A DNA stretch of 64,000 bases from Candidatus Enterococcus myersii (GCF_017316025.1 NZ_JAFLVT010000006.1:62001-126000); one strand, 5' to 3'; shown: positions 51,101 through 60,041, counted from the first letter of the stretch. Numbers and translations: made by a program. Notes: generated from the sequence alone by a model not told the origin.

Positions 51101-52774
51101 ATGAAAATGAAGAAGACATCATTATTTGGCGTTATTGCTGTCTGCGGTGTTGTGTTATCAGCATGTGGCAGCGGTAGTGGCACAACAGATGGCAGCAGTG
51201 CTGCAGGCGGTTCTGGTAAAGAAGCGGACAAACAAGAATTTAGAGTTTCTGTCTTACAAGAAATGCCGAGTGCTGATTTATCACTTGCGACAGATACCAT
51301 TAGTTTCACTGCGTTAAACAATGTCTACGAAGGAATTTATCGTTTGGACAAAGATAGCAAGCCAGTGCCAGCTGGTGCCGCTGAAGAAGCCAAAGTTAGT
51401 GAAGACGGTTTGAAATATACGATTAAATTAAGAGAAGATGCCAAATGGTCTGACGGAACACCCGTTAAGGCTTCTGATTATGTCTTTGCATGGCAACGAA
51501 CAGTCGATGCCAAAACCGCATCTGAATATGCTTATTTATATGAACCCGTTGTAAATGCAGCCGATATTACTGCCGGCAAAAAAGATAAATCTGAGTTAGG
51601 CATTAAGGCTGTCAACGACTACGAATTGGAAATTACGTTAACCCGTCCAACGCCTTATATGGATTATTTATTCGCATTCCCTTCATTTTTCCCACAACCA
51701 CAAAAAGTTGTTGAAAAAAATGGCGACAAATTTGCTACAAAATCAGAAAATTCTGTTTACAACGGTCCATTTGTTTTAGCCGGATTTGACGGTCCTGGTA
51801 CTGATACAGAGTGGGAATACAAGAAAAACGATACTTACTGGGATAAAGATACAGTAAAATTAGACGCTGTCAAAGTCAGCGTAGTGAAAGAATCCTCCAC
51901 GGGGTTGAACTTATTTAATGACGGACAAACAGACGATGCAATTTTAACCGGTGAATTGGCACAACAAAATGCCAATCAAGAAGCTTTCCAATCGGTTAAA
52001 GAAGCCCGCACTTCTTATCTAGAATTAAATCAACGAAAAGAAGATTCACCATTTATGAATGAAGATTTGCGTTTGGCAATCTCTTACGCAATTGACCGCA
52101 ATGCAATCGTTAATTCTGTTTTAGGCGATGGCTCGGTTGCTTCTACTGGTTTGATTCCATCGGATATGTCTAAAAATCCAGAAACCAACGAAGATTTCAC
52201 CAAAGAGGCGGGCGATTTGGTCAGCTTTGATGCGAAAAAGGCAAAAGACCACTGGGAAAAGGCTAAAAAAGCTTTAGGAAAAGATAGCTTTACCTTTGAT
52301 ATTGTCGCTTCTGACGATGACGGAACTAAAAAAGTTTTAGAATATTTGCAAAGCACACTCGAAGAAACATTGTCTGGTATCAAAATTAAACCAACGCCAG
52401 TACCATTTTCTGTTCGGTTAGATCGTTCAAATAACGGTGAATTCGACATGGTATTAGGTGGTTGGGGTGCTGACTACTCAGACCCATCAAGCTTTACAGA
52501 TTTATTTGTTACAGGGAATTCATATAACCGTGGGCAATGGTCAAATGAAGAATACGATAAAGTTGTGAAAGAATCTAATACGACCAATGCAGGTGATCCG
52601 ATGAAACGTTGGGTGAATTTGCAAGAAGCAGATAAAATTATCAGCTCAACTGCTGGAGTTATCGGCGTTTTCCAAAAAGCAGAAGGTCATATGATTAATC
52701 CGAAAGTAAAAGGTATCGTTCATCACGCTGCCGGCGCTTCATGGGATTACAAATGGACTTATGTAACCGAATAA
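51101..52774 (+). CDS. oppA: Oligopeptide-binding lipoprotein OppA
   Basis: This 557-residue lipoprotein has the signal peptide MKMKKTSLFGVIAVCGVVLSAC (lipobox LSAC), a Gly/Ser linker and an SBP_bac_5 domain (KLREDAKWSDGTPVKASDYVFAWQRTVD, DLRLAISYAIDRNAIV). It is paralogous to the gene at 47.9 kb. It lies ahead of oppBCDF but is separated from them by a hairpin and a minus-strand gene. Its promoter carries CodY sites. Confidence 0.94.
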   Translation: MKMKKTSLFGVIAVCGVVLSACGSGSGTTDGSSAAGGSGKEADKQEFRVSVLQEMPSADLSLATDTISFTALNNVYEGIYRLDKDSKPVPAGAAEEAKVSEDGLKYTIKLREDAKWSDGTPVKASDYVFAWQRTVDAKTASEYAYLYEPVVNAADITAGKKDKSELGIKAVNDYELEITLTRPTPYMDYLFAFPSFFPQPQKVVEKNGDKFATKSENSVYNGPFVLAGFDGPGTDTEWEYKKNDTYWDKDTVKLDAVKVSVVKESSTGLNLFNDGQTDDAILTGELAQQNANQEAFQSVKEARTSYLELNQRKEDSPFMNEDLRLAISYAIDRNAIVNSVLGDGSVASTGLIPSDMSKNPETNEDFTKEAGDLVSFDAKKAKDHWEKAKKALGKDSFTFDIVASDDDGTKKVLEYLQSTLEETLSGIKIKPTPVPFSVRLDRSNNGEFDMVLGGWGADYSDPSSFTDLFVTGNSYNRGQWSNEEYDKVVKESNTTNAGDPMKRWVNLQEADKIISSTAGVIGVFQKAEGHMINPKVKGIVHHAAGASWDYKWTYVTE

Positions 52775-52818
52775 TAAGTAACACTTAAGTTGCTACTCAA
52801 AACGTCATTTAAATAGTA

Positions 52819-52850
52819 AAAAGAGGCTGGCACTGCCAGCCTCTTGCAAC
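52819..52850 (+). terminator. Terminator-like hairpin after oppA
   Basis: AAGAGGCTGGC pairs with GCCAGCCTCTT. The T-run is weak, so read-through is possible. Confidence 0.65.
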
Positions 52851-52894
52851 TATTTTTGCTATTGGTGTAGTCATGCTTTAGAAATTAATAATTA

Positions 52895-53236
52895 TTAAAT
52901 GCTGCCAATGGCATAAAAAATGAGCGAGCAGACCAAGATGATACCGGCAATTTTTAGCCAAAAAAGATACACACCCTGGCCAACTTGTGATAAAGGCGTA
53001 TAGTTAGCTTTTTTCTTTTGCTTTCTTCCTACAGCTTCATGCATGGATCGTTGAAAAGTATCGAAGAAGCCAGAGGAAAAAACCCATAACAAAATGCCAA
53101 TAATCAAAAAAGGCAGTCCCAACATAAACAGAGTGTCTGATAACATGATCAGACTTAAATTTTTTTTGATCAGACCCCAGATAATAGCGATAACGAAGAT
53201 AATGACGGCAATAAACGCGGGAGGATATTTTTTCAT
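52895..53236 (-). CDS. DUF3899-type small membrane protein
   Basis: This 113-residue protein has two N-terminal hydrophobic segments (AFIAVIIFVIAIIWGLI, FMLGLPFLIIGILLWVF), a basic middle part and a third segment near the C-terminus. The SGFFDTFQRS motif fits DUF3899. AAGGAG precedes ATG at 53234-53236. It lies head-on between oppA and oppB. The function is unknown. Confidence 0.75.
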   Translation of the reverse strand: MKKYPPAFIAVIIFVIAIIWGLIKKNLSLIMLSDTLFMLGLPFLIIGILLWVFSSGFFDTFQRSMHEAVGRKQKKKANYTPLSQVGQGVYLFWLKIAGIILVCSLIFYAIGSI

Positions 53237-53289
53237 AATGGTCTCCTTGTTGGTTTTTGTAGCTTTTATACAGGGCAAGTTTTTTAGCT

Positions 53290-53450
53290 AAAGACTAGCG
53301 CTAACCAAGTTTCAAAAGCTTTTCCAATGTCTAGCTTTTTAAACTGGCACTCTAAGAAATAAGACAAAATTTTCAAAAATTTGAAGAACAATTTATCAAA
53401 TTTTTGTCTTATTGCTTGAGCGCTAACCAAGTTTCAAAAGCTTTTCTTTT
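53290..53450 (+). repeat. Half copy plus full copy of the palindromic repeat family
   Basis: A 3' half (about 53290-53327) is followed by a full unit (53328-53450) running from TGTCTAGCTTTTTAA to AGCTTTTCTTTT. The core AAAATTTGAAGAACAATTTATC is clear. The outer arms here read ACTGGCACTC and GAGCGCTAACCAAGTT rather than the GAACTAACTC type. Confidence 0.8.
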
Positions 53451-53511
53451 ACTTTATCGAATCCATTTGGCAAAGTCAAAAGAGTTTTTTTTTAGCACCA
53501 TTTACTTCTTA

Positions 53512-53552
53512 AGGTAGGGAACTTGTTTTAAAAAACAGAAGATTTCCCACCT
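53512..53552 (+). other. Hairpin in the oppB leader
   Basis: AGGTAGGGA pairs with TTCCCACCT. No T-run follows, so it is probably a leader structure rather than a terminator. Confidence 0.5.
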
Positions 53553-53636
53553 GCAAAAAATTTTCACTTCATGTGCAGTTGATGCATTTTTTGTTCTTGT
53601 TGCATATTCTCAATTTTATTTAGGAGGAGAAATAAT

Positions 53637-54578
53637 TTGAATGACTTTCTCAAATATTTTCTAAAACGGCTATTTTTTATGCTGGTAACCTTGTGGCTGA
53701 TTGCTACGATTACATTCTTTTTATCAAAAATGTTACCAGGAACGCCTTATACCAATGCAGAACGTTTAAGCCCAGACCAAATTGCGTTGTTAAATAAGCA
53801 AATGGGTTTGGATAAGCCGGTTATCGTGCAATATGGAACGTATCTGAAAAACTTACTTCAAGGTGATTTCGGAATTTCCTTCCAGTTTAAAAACCAACCA
53901 GTTGCAGCCTTATTGGCTGGTCGCGTGGGACCTTCCTTACAATTAGGGATGCAGGCGATTTTACTAGGGACTTTCGTAGGGATTATTTTAGGGACGATTT
54001 CAGCCATGAAACAAAATACATGGGTGGATACGTTAGCGACTTTAATTGCGATTTTGGGTCGTTCGATTCCAAACTTTGTCTTCGCCGTTTTACTGCAATA
54101 TGTTTTTGCGATTAAATTGCACATTTTGCCGATTGCTAAGTGGGAAGGTTTTGCCTATACGATTTTACCAACGATTGCGCTGGCAATGTCGCCTTTAGCC
54201 GATTCGGCACGTTTTATTCGAACAGAAATGGTGGAAGTTATGCACAGTGATTACGTGGAACTAGCTCGAGCTAAAGGATTAAGCCGTTGGGAAATCGCCT
54301 TTAAACACGGCTTGCGTAATAGCTTGATTCCCTTGATGACATTACTCGGACCTTTAGCAGTTGCTTTAATGACTGGTTCTTTAGTAGTAGAAAATATTTT
54401 TGCGATCCCTGGTATTGGGGAGCAATTTGTAAAATCAATTACCACCAACGACTATCCAACCATTATGGCGGTAACCGTCTTGTACTCGGCAATGTTGATT
54501 ATTGTTATTTTAGTGGTTGACTTATTATACGGCATCGTTGATCCACGAATCCGCGTGTCAGGAGGGAGCAAAGGCTAA
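53637..54578 (+). CDS. oppB: Oligopeptide ABC transporter permease OppB
   Basis: This 313-residue permease has six membrane segments and the conserved DppB/OppB loop (ELARAKGLSRWEIAFKHGLRNSLIPLMTLLGP). It starts at TTG behind AGGAGGAG. It overlaps oppC by one base and forms the membrane channel with OppC. Confidence 0.94.
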   Translation: MNDFLKYFLKRLFFMLVTLWLIATITFFLSKMLPGTPYTNAERLSPDQIALLNKQMGLDKPVIVQYGTYLKNLLQGDFGISFQFKNQPVAALLAGRVGPSLQLGMQAILLGTFVGIILGTISAMKQNTWVDTLATLIAILGRSIPNFVFAVLLQYVFAIKLHILPIAKWEGFAYTILPTIALAMSPLADSARFIRTEMVEVMHSDYVELARAKGLSRWEIAFKHGLRNSLIPLMTLLGPLAVALMTGSLVVENIFAIPGIGEQFVKSITTNDYPTIMAVTVLYSAMLIIVILVVDLLYGIVDPRIRVSGGSKG

Positions 54579-55621
54579 TGGAAAATGCAAAACCAAAATA
54601 TGATACTATTGCCAAAATCCCAGCGTCAGAATTTGAGCTGTACCACGGTAGTACCATTAAAGAACGGGAAATGATTGCTGCTCCGTCTTTGACTTTCTTA
54701 CAAGATTCTTGGCGGCGCCTTCGAAAAAATAAAGCAGCGGTCGTATGTATGGCGATACTACTCGTAATTATTGTGATTTCGATTATTTCAATTTTCTTTT
54801 CACCCCATAATCCCACGAAGCAAAATGTTGCCTATATGAATTTGCCACCACGAATTCCTGGGATTGATATTAATGGCTTAAACGGAAAAGCAATGGTTGG
54901 CGGACAATTAGTCGATAAATATGCTGCAGCGAATGTACCGGATAATTTGAATTATTATTTTGGGACTGACGGATTGGGCCGTGATGTTTTGAGCCGTCTT
55001 TTGATGGGAACGCGGGTCTCTTTATTGATCGCCTTTATTGCGGCGATGTTCGACATTATTTTTGGTGTTACTTACGGATTAATCTCTGGTTTAAAAGGCG
55101 GTACAGTGGATACGTTAATGCAACGTATTTTGGAAATTCTTTCTGGTATTCCAAACTTAGTTGTGATGATTTTAATGTTGGTCGTTTTTGAACCGGGTAT
55201 TCCATCGATTATTGCTGCCATGGCCATCACTAACTGGATTCCAATGGCGCGGATCGTTCGGGCACAGACGCTGAAATTAAAAGACCAAGAATTTGTGTTG
55301 GCTGCCCAAACTTTAGGGGAAAGTAATTTCAAAATAGCCTTTAAACATATTTTGCCCAACATCTCCAGCGTGATTATTGTCCAGATGATGTTCAGTATTC
55401 CAACGGCGATTTTCTTTGAAGCCTTCTTGAGTTTTATCGGTTTAGGTTTAACACCGCCGAATGCTTCACTGGGTACAATGTTAAGTGACGGGTATAAAAC
55501 CTTCCAATATCTGCCTTACCTATTGTGGGTACCAGCAATTACGTTATCTGTCATTATGATTGCCTTCAACTTACTAGCTGATGGTCTTCGTGATGCCTTT
55601 GATCCGAAAATGAAAGAGTGA
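54578..55621 (+). CDS. oppC: Oligopeptide ABC transporter permease OppC
   Basis: This 347-residue permease has the OppC N-terminal extension (DSWRRLRKNKAAVVCM) and a loop DQEFVLAAQTLGESNFKIAFKHILPN typical of the inner-membrane component. It is coupled to oppB and oppD by one-base overlaps. Confidence 0.94.
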   Translation: MENAKPKYDTIAKIPASEFELYHGSTIKEREMIAAPSLTFLQDSWRRLRKNKAAVVCMAILLVIIVISIISIFFSPHNPTKQNVAYMNLPPRIPGIDINGLNGKAMVGGQLVDKYAAANVPDNLNYYFGTDGLGRDVLSRLLMGTRVSLLIAFIAAMFDIIFGVTYGLISGLKGGTVDTLMQRILEILSGIPNLVVMILMLVVFEPGIPSIIAAMAITNWIPMARIVRAQTLKLKDQEFVLAAQTLGESNFKIAFKHILPNISSVIIVQMMFSIPTAIFFEAFLSFIGLGLTPPNASLGTMLSDGYKTFQYLPYLLWVPAITLSVIMIAFNLLADGLRDAFDPKMKE

Positions 55622-56667
55622 TGATGATGCCAGAAAAAGTATTAGAAGTTAAAGATTTAGAAATCTCCTTTGATACTTATGCGGGAACAGTCCGTGCAAT
55701 CCGCAATGTTAGTTTTGACCTTTATAAAGGAGAGACTTTGGCGATTGTAGGGGAGTCAGGTTCCGGTAAATCGGTAACCACTCGCAGTATCATGGGACTT
55801 TTAGCCAGTAACGCCAATATTGATAAGGGTGAAATTATTTTTAAAAATTCCGATATTGTCAAAAAATCGGAAAAAGAAATGCAGAAGATTCGAGGTAAGG
55901 AAATTGCGATGATTTTCCAAGATCCCATGACCTCTTTGGATCCAACCATGCCAATTGGCAAACAAGTTGCGGAGTCTTTGATTATTCACAACAAAGTGTC
56001 TAAAAAAGAGGCCTTAGCTTCCGCGTTGGAATTATTAAACTTAGTTGGTATTCCCAATGCCGAAAAACGATTGAAAAACTATCCCCACCAATTTTCCGGT
56101 GGACAACGGCAACGGATTGTAATTGCCATTGCGCTTATTTGCTACCCGGAAGTTCTGATTGCTGATGAACCAACGACCGCTTTGGATGTAACAATTCAAG
56201 CCCAAATTTTAGAGTTGATGAAAGATATTCAGAAAAAAATTAATACGTCGATCATTTTTATCACCCATGACTTAGGTGTTGTGGCAAACGTGGCTGATCG
56301 CGTGGCAGTCATGTATGGGGGCAGAATTATCGAAGTTGGAACGGCAGAAGAAATTTTTTACAACCCGCAACATCCGTATACATGGGGGCTGTTAGGTTCA
56401 ATGCCGACTTTAGAAGGGGGCGAAGAACGCCTATATGCTATTCCAGGTTCGCCACCAGATTTACTGCAACCACCAAAAGGGGACGCATTTTATCCTCGTA
56501 ATGAATTTGCTTTAAAAATCGATACCGAGCAAGCACCACCATATTTTGACGTCTCTAAAACCCACAAAGCGGCAACGTGGCTCTTAGCACCACAAGCCCC
56601 TAAAGTAACCCCACCGGCCGAAATTGTTCGTCGTTGGGAAATTTTCAAAGAAAAACAAGAAGCCTAA
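55621..56667 (+). CDS. oppD: Oligopeptide ABC transporter ATPase OppD
   Basis: This 348-residue ATPase has Walker A GESGSGKS, signature FSGGQRQR, Walker B LIADEPTTALD and the C-terminal Opp/Dpp extension (NPQHPYTWGLLGSMP). The cysteine motif of the iron-sulfur type is not seen. Three ATG codons in a row follow the oppC stop; the first is used here. It drives transport with OppF. Confidence 0.94.
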   Translation: MMMPEKVLEVKDLEISFDTYAGTVRAIRNVSFDLYKGETLAIVGESGSGKSVTTRSIMGLLASNANIDKGEIIFKNSDIVKKSEKEMQKIRGKEIAMIFQDPMTSLDPTMPIGKQVAESLIIHNKVSKKEALASALELLNLVGIPNAEKRLKNYPHQFSGGQRQRIVIAIALICYPEVLIADEPTTALDVTIQAQILELMKDIQKKINTSIIFITHDLGVVANVADRVAVMYGGRIIEVGTAEEIFYNPQHPYTWGLLGSMPTLEGGEERLYAIPGSPPDLLQPPKGDAFYPRNEFALKIDTEQAPPYFDVSKTHKAATWLLAPQAPKVTPPAEIVRRWEIFKEKQEA

Positions 56668-56679
56668 GGAGGTAGCCGC

Positions 56680-57633
56680 GTGAAAAAAGTTTTATTAAAC
56701 GTAACTCACTTGAAACAATACTTCAATGTCGGACGTAAAGACGAAGTCAAAGCAGTGGATGATATTAGCTTTCACATTTACGAAGGCGAGACTTTTGGCT
56801 TAGTGGGAGAATCCGGTAGTGGCAAATCCACCACCGGGCGTACGATTATCCGCTTAAATACGCCAACTGATGGAGAAATTGATTTTGCTGGCCAAGATGT
56901 GATGAAAATTAAAGGCAAAGAAGGCTTAAAAACATTTCGTCGCGATGTGCAGATGATTTTTCAAGATCCGTATGCCTCTTTAAATCCTCGCATGAAAGTG
57001 CGGGACATTATCGCAGAAGGCATTGATATTAATGGTCTTGCCAAAAATGAAAAAGAACGCAATGCCCAAGTGGATGAACTGTTAGAAACAGTGGGGTTAA
57101 ATCCTAGTCATGGAACGCGTTATCCTCATGAATTTTCCGGCGGACAACGGCAACGGATTGGTATTGCCCGCGCCTTAGCCGTAAAACCAAAATTTATTAT
57201 TTGTGATGAACCAATTTCAGCTTTGGATGTTTCCATTCAAGCCCAAGTGGTAAATTTATTGCAAGACTTGCAAGAACAGCAAAATTTGACGTATTTATTT
57301 ATCGCCCATGATTTGTCGATGGTAAAACATATCAGTGACCGCATTGGTGTTATGCACTTAGGCAAATTGCTGGAAGTGGGTACCAGTGATGCCATTTATA
57401 ATCACGGCGTTCATCCATATACGGAAAGTTTGCTGTCGGCAATTCCATTACCAGATCCAGATCATGAACGTAACCGCAAGCGGATTAAATATCAGGCCCA
57501 ACCTGATGATGGCAAACAGCGAGGAATGCATGAAATTGCAGAAGGACATTATATTTATTGTTCAGAAGATGAAATTGCCATGTACCAAGCAAAATTACAG
57601 CAAAAAACGACGCAAAGCCAAGTGGCACTGTAA
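56680..57633 (+). CDS. oppF: Oligopeptide ABC transporter ATPase OppF
   Basis: This 317-residue ATPase has Walker A GESGSGKS, signature [10 protein letters not shown], Walker [12 protein letters not shown] and the peptide-family C-terminal tail ([20 protein letters not shown]). It starts at GTG with AAGGAGG nearby. It ends the opp operon. A repeat array and a degenerate TnpB gene follow. Confidence 0.95.
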   Translation: MKKVLLNVTHLKQYFNVGRKDEVKAVDDISFHIYEGETFGLVGESGSGKSTTGRTIIRLNTPTDGEIDFAGQDVMKIKGKEGLKTFRRDVQMIFQDPYASLNPRMKVRDIIAEGIDINGLAKNEKERNAQVDELLETVGLNPSHGTRYPHEFSGGQRQRIGIARALAVKPKFIICDEPISALDVSIQAQVVNLLQDLQEQQNLTYLFIAHDLSMVKHISDRIGVMHLGKLLEVGTSDAIYNHGVHPYTESLLSAIPLPDPDHERNRKRIKYQAQPDDGKQRGMHEIAEGHYIYCSEDEIAMYQAKLQQKTTQSQVAL

Positions 57634-58163
57634 TTGGATTTTCGCGGACTGGGAAAGTTCATAAAGCTTTTCTAGCTGTCTAGCTTTATGAATCAGCCCT
57701 TCGGCTATAAGCCAAAATTTGCGAAAATGAAAAAGCCATTTTAGCAAATTTTGATCTTATGGCTCAGGGCTAAACGATTCAGGCAGCTTTTCTAGTTGTC
57801 TAGCTTTATGAACTAGTCCTCCAAGAAATAAGGCAAAATTTCCAAAAATTTTGGAAGCAATTTCCGAAAATTCCGCTCTTATTTTTTGCGGACTGAGAAA
57901 GTTCATTCAGCTTTTCTAGCTGTCTAGCTTTATGAATCAGTCCTTCGGCCATAAGCCAAAATTCGCCAAAATGAAAAAGCCATTTTAGCAAATTTTGATC
58001 TTATGGCTCAGGGCTAAACGATCCATTCAGCTTTTCTTTTTGTCTAGCTTCATGAACTAACTCTCGGCGACAATAAGTCAAAATCTTGAGAAATTTGAAG
58101 AACAATTTATCAAGATTTTTCCTTATTGCTAGCGAGTTGACCAAGTTCATTCAGCTTTTCTTT
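57634..58163 (+). repeat. Tandem array of four palindromic repeats plus one half
   Basis: After a 3' half (57634-57676), four units start with TGTCTAGCTT at 57677, 57797, 57921 and 58041 (periods 120, 124, 120). Units 1 and 3 are almost identical, implying duplication of a two-unit block. The fourth matches the units at 4.3-4.6 kb in its GAACTAACTC, CAATAAGTC and TTATTGCTAGCGAGTT boxes. Each folds into one long hairpin. The array lies between oppF and the TnpB-like gene. Confidence 0.88.
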
Positions 58164-58173
58164 TAAAAAATTT

Positions 58174-58218
58174 GTTAGGTTAGGTAAGGTTAGGTGGGAC
58201 AAGGGGAACGTCCCTACC
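58174..58218 (+). repeat. GTTAGGT short repeats and hairpin before the TnpB-like gene
   Basis: GTTAGGTTAGGTAAGGTTAGGT is followed by a hairpin GGTGGGAC/GTCCCTACC (58193-58218). It could be a remnant of a transposon left end or part of the leader of the next gene. Confidence 0.55.
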
Positions 58219-58267
58219 AAAAGCCACCACAACTGAAGTAATGATCAGTGAGGGGAGGCAGGTACCA

Positions 58268-59326
58268 ATTAAAATATTAAAAGCTTATAAATTTGCGCTT
58301 TATCCTGATGAAGCGCAAAAACAATTTTTTATTCAAACTTTTGGCTGTGTTCGTTTTACTTATAACACGTTATTGACACTGCGGCAGACAAACTATCAAG
58401 ATAATAGCGAAACTTTTACAAATCCAGCTTCAGGGCGGTTAAAGACGCAAAAGTTAACGCCAGCTAAACTAAAAAAGGAGTATTCGTTTTTAAAAGCGAC
58501 GGATAGTTTAGCTTTGGCTAATGCGCAACGTAACTTGGAAAAAGCCTTTCAAAATTATTATCGCGGCCATGCTAGTTATCCGAAACTAAAGAGCAAAAAA
58601 AGTGCGTGGCAGTCTTATACTACAAATAATCAAGGTCATACTATTTATCTTGAAAAAGATGGCTTGAAGCTTCCAAAGTTAAAAAGTAAAGTTTTGTTGC
58701 ATCAACATCGTAATGTGACGGGAAAAATTCGCTCGGCCACTATCTCTGCTAAAAATCGGCAGGAATTTTATGTTTCTTTATTATGTGAAGAAGATAGTAC
58801 TGCTTTGCCAAAAACAGGTAGCAAAATTGAAATTACCTATAATGGGATAACACTAATTGAGCCAAGTGTGGCAGTGCGCGGCATACCGACGCTTTGCCAA
58901 GTGCAACTTTTAGCACAGCTAAAAAAAGCGCAGCGGCGCCTTGCCATCCGAGCTAAGAGTGCACAGCGACGCAATGTAAAGTTGGAACAAGCTAAAAACT
59001 ATCAAAAACAAAAATTGCGCCTCCAACAATTATATATCCGCAAAATGAAGCAAAAAGAAGACTTTACAGAACAACTGTCGATTGCTCTTGTGCGCCAATT
59101 TGATTGTATCGTGGTCACAATGCCAGCAGCAGGAGACGATGAAACAAAAAACAAGGGCAACAAAGCCCTTAAAACGCAGAAAAATAATCAAAATACCCCA
59201 GTTTTGCAAAATATTGAAGAGAAATTTACTTTAAGTGACTGGAATCGTCTCCTTTTGAAATTGAAATATAAAGCCGATTGGTATGAAAAAGAGTTAGTCT
59301 TTTGTTCAAAGCAAAAAGCCAAATAA
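58268..59326 (+). CDS. tldR: Nuclease-dead TnpB-like protein (TldR-type RNA-guided repressor)
   Basis: The protein aligns in plan with TnpB of IS200/IS605 elements: N-terminal ILKAYKFALYPDEAQKQF then FGCVRFTYNTLL, and later LKKAQRRLAIRAKSAQRR, with KLKYKADWYEKELV near the end. The RuvC-I site (GIDLG in TnpB) reads KIEITYNGIT and has lost its aspartate. The RuvC-II site (usually VIED) reads CIVVTMPAAG. A low-complexity insert follows, and the protein ends before the zinc ribbon and RuvC-III aspartate. It therefore cannot cut DNA. Such proteins (TldR) bind guide RNA and repress promoters, and an enterococcal group sits beside oppF, as here. The start may be ATT 58268, nine bases after GGGGAGG; ATG 58241 in the same frame (361 residues in total) has no clear ribosome site. 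Confidence 0.9.
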   Translation: MKILKAYKFALYPDEAQKQFFIQTFGCVRFTYNTLLTLRQTNYQDNSETFTNPASGRLKTQKLTPAKLKKEYSFLKATDSLALANAQRNLEKAFQNYYRGHASYPKLKSKKSAWQSYTTNNQGHTIYLEKDGLKLPKLKSKVLLHQHRNVTGKIRSATISAKNRQEFYVSLLCEEDSTALPKTGSKIEITYNGITLIEPSVAVRGIPTLCQVQLLAQLKKAQRRLAIRAKSAQRRNVKLEQAKNYQKQKLRLQQLYIRKMKQKEDFTEQLSIALVRQFDCIVVTMPAAGDDETKNKGNKALKTQKNNQNTPVLQNIEEKFTLSDWNRLLLKLKYKADWYEKELVFCSKQKAK

Positions 59327-59388
59327 AATTAGAAAATTTTTTTAGTTTAAGAGAATTTGATTGAAAAACTATTTCCGACAGATAAAAA

Positions 59389-59420
59389 AAGAAACACTAA
59401 CTGTAAAGAGTTTCTTTTTT
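59389..59420 (+). terminator. Weak terminator after the TldR gene
   Basis: AAGAAAC pairs with GTTTCTT around a 14-base loop and is followed by T residues. It may separate the protein mRNA from the RNA locus. Confidence 0.45.
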
Positions 59421-59588
59421 AAGAACTGGAAGGGGCTCCAGGGATCGCCTTGGGTATATAAAAAGTGCACCAGCACTTTTGTTTCTAGGAATCCGCTCAC
59501 TAATTATGATAAACCATTGTCAGCTTCTTTAAAAAGAGGCTGGGGGCATAGGCTAAGTTATGTAAATGACTTGGTCTATGTTTTTTTT
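59421..59588 (+). ncRNA. Candidate guide RNA of the TldR
   Basis: The scaffold shows CTGGA/TCCAG or the alternative CCAGGG/CCTTGG stem. A perfect AAAAGTGC-ACCA-GCACTTTT hairpin (59461-59480) follows, then TTCTAGGAATCCGCTCAC. The guide would begin at 59501 (TAATTATGATAAACC). A hairpin (59521-59542) and a strong terminator (CATAG/CTATG and AAGT/ACTT stem plus eight T residues, 59547-59588) close the transcript. This order of stem-loops, then guide, downstream of a tnpB-type gene is the omega/re-RNA arrangement. The scaffold-guide border is inferred, not measured. Confidence 0.65.
59547..59588 (+). terminator. Terminator of the guide-RNA locus
   Basis: CATAGGCTAAGT pairs with ACTTGGTCTATG, with small mismatches, followed by eight T residues. 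Confidence 0.85.
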
Positions 59589-59795
59589 GATTGAAAAAAA
59601 GTTCGAACACGTCATTTCGCACCCCACAAAACAAATCCACTTAAAATTTTCTAAAAATTAAAATATATTGCATAAAAAAGATAAAAATAAGTCGTTTTGT
59701 TTTTAATTTAGGCAAGAAGAGGGTATTCTATGGATACCCAAAAAAGCAATAAAATGAAAATTATTATAAATATTGGTAGAAAGAAGTGAGTGAAA

Positions 59796-60041
59796 ATGGG
59801 TTTAATTTGGTCATTAATCGTTGGTGGTGTCATTGGTGCGATCGCAGGTGCGATTACAAATAAAGGTGGTTCAATGGGAATTATTGCAAATGTCGTTGCC
59901 GGTCTAATTGGTTCTGCGATTGGGCAGTCTTTATTGGGTCATTGGGGTCCAACTCTAGCTGGAATGGCAATTGTACCTTCTATTATTGGTGCAGTTATTT
60001 TAGTGGCAGTCGTATCGTTCTTTTTTGGTAGAAAAGCATAG
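59796..60041 (+). CDS. GlsB/YeaQ/YmgE-family stress membrane protein
   Basis: This 81-residue protein has three hydrophobic glycine-rich segments (IWSLIVGGVIGAIAGAITNKGG, IIANVVAGLIGSAIG, IIGAVILVAVVSFFFGRKA). This is the transglycosylase-associated/GlsB family linked to general stress in enterococci. ATG 59796 was chosen; a GTG two codons before is also possible. Confidence 0.88.
   Translation: MGLIWSLIVGGVIGAIAGAITNKGGSMGIIANVVAGLIGSAIGQSLLGHWGPTLAGMAIVPSIIGAVILVAVVSFFFGRKA

Noticed and set aside
53512-53552. Terminator before oppB
   Set aside because: The hairpin is good but has no T-run, so I list it only as a leader structure.
57634-58163. CRISPR array
   Set aside because: The repeated units are contiguous 120-base palindromes without unique spacers, and no cas genes are nearby.
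58241-59588. An active IS200/IS605 insertion
   Set aside because: No TnpA gene and no defined paired ends are visible, and all RuvC acidic residues are lost, so it is not a working transposon.
59361-59594. Open frame of 77 codons over the guide-RNA locus
   Set aside because: It crosses two terminators and a perfect hairpin and has no ribosome site. The RNA explanation fits better.
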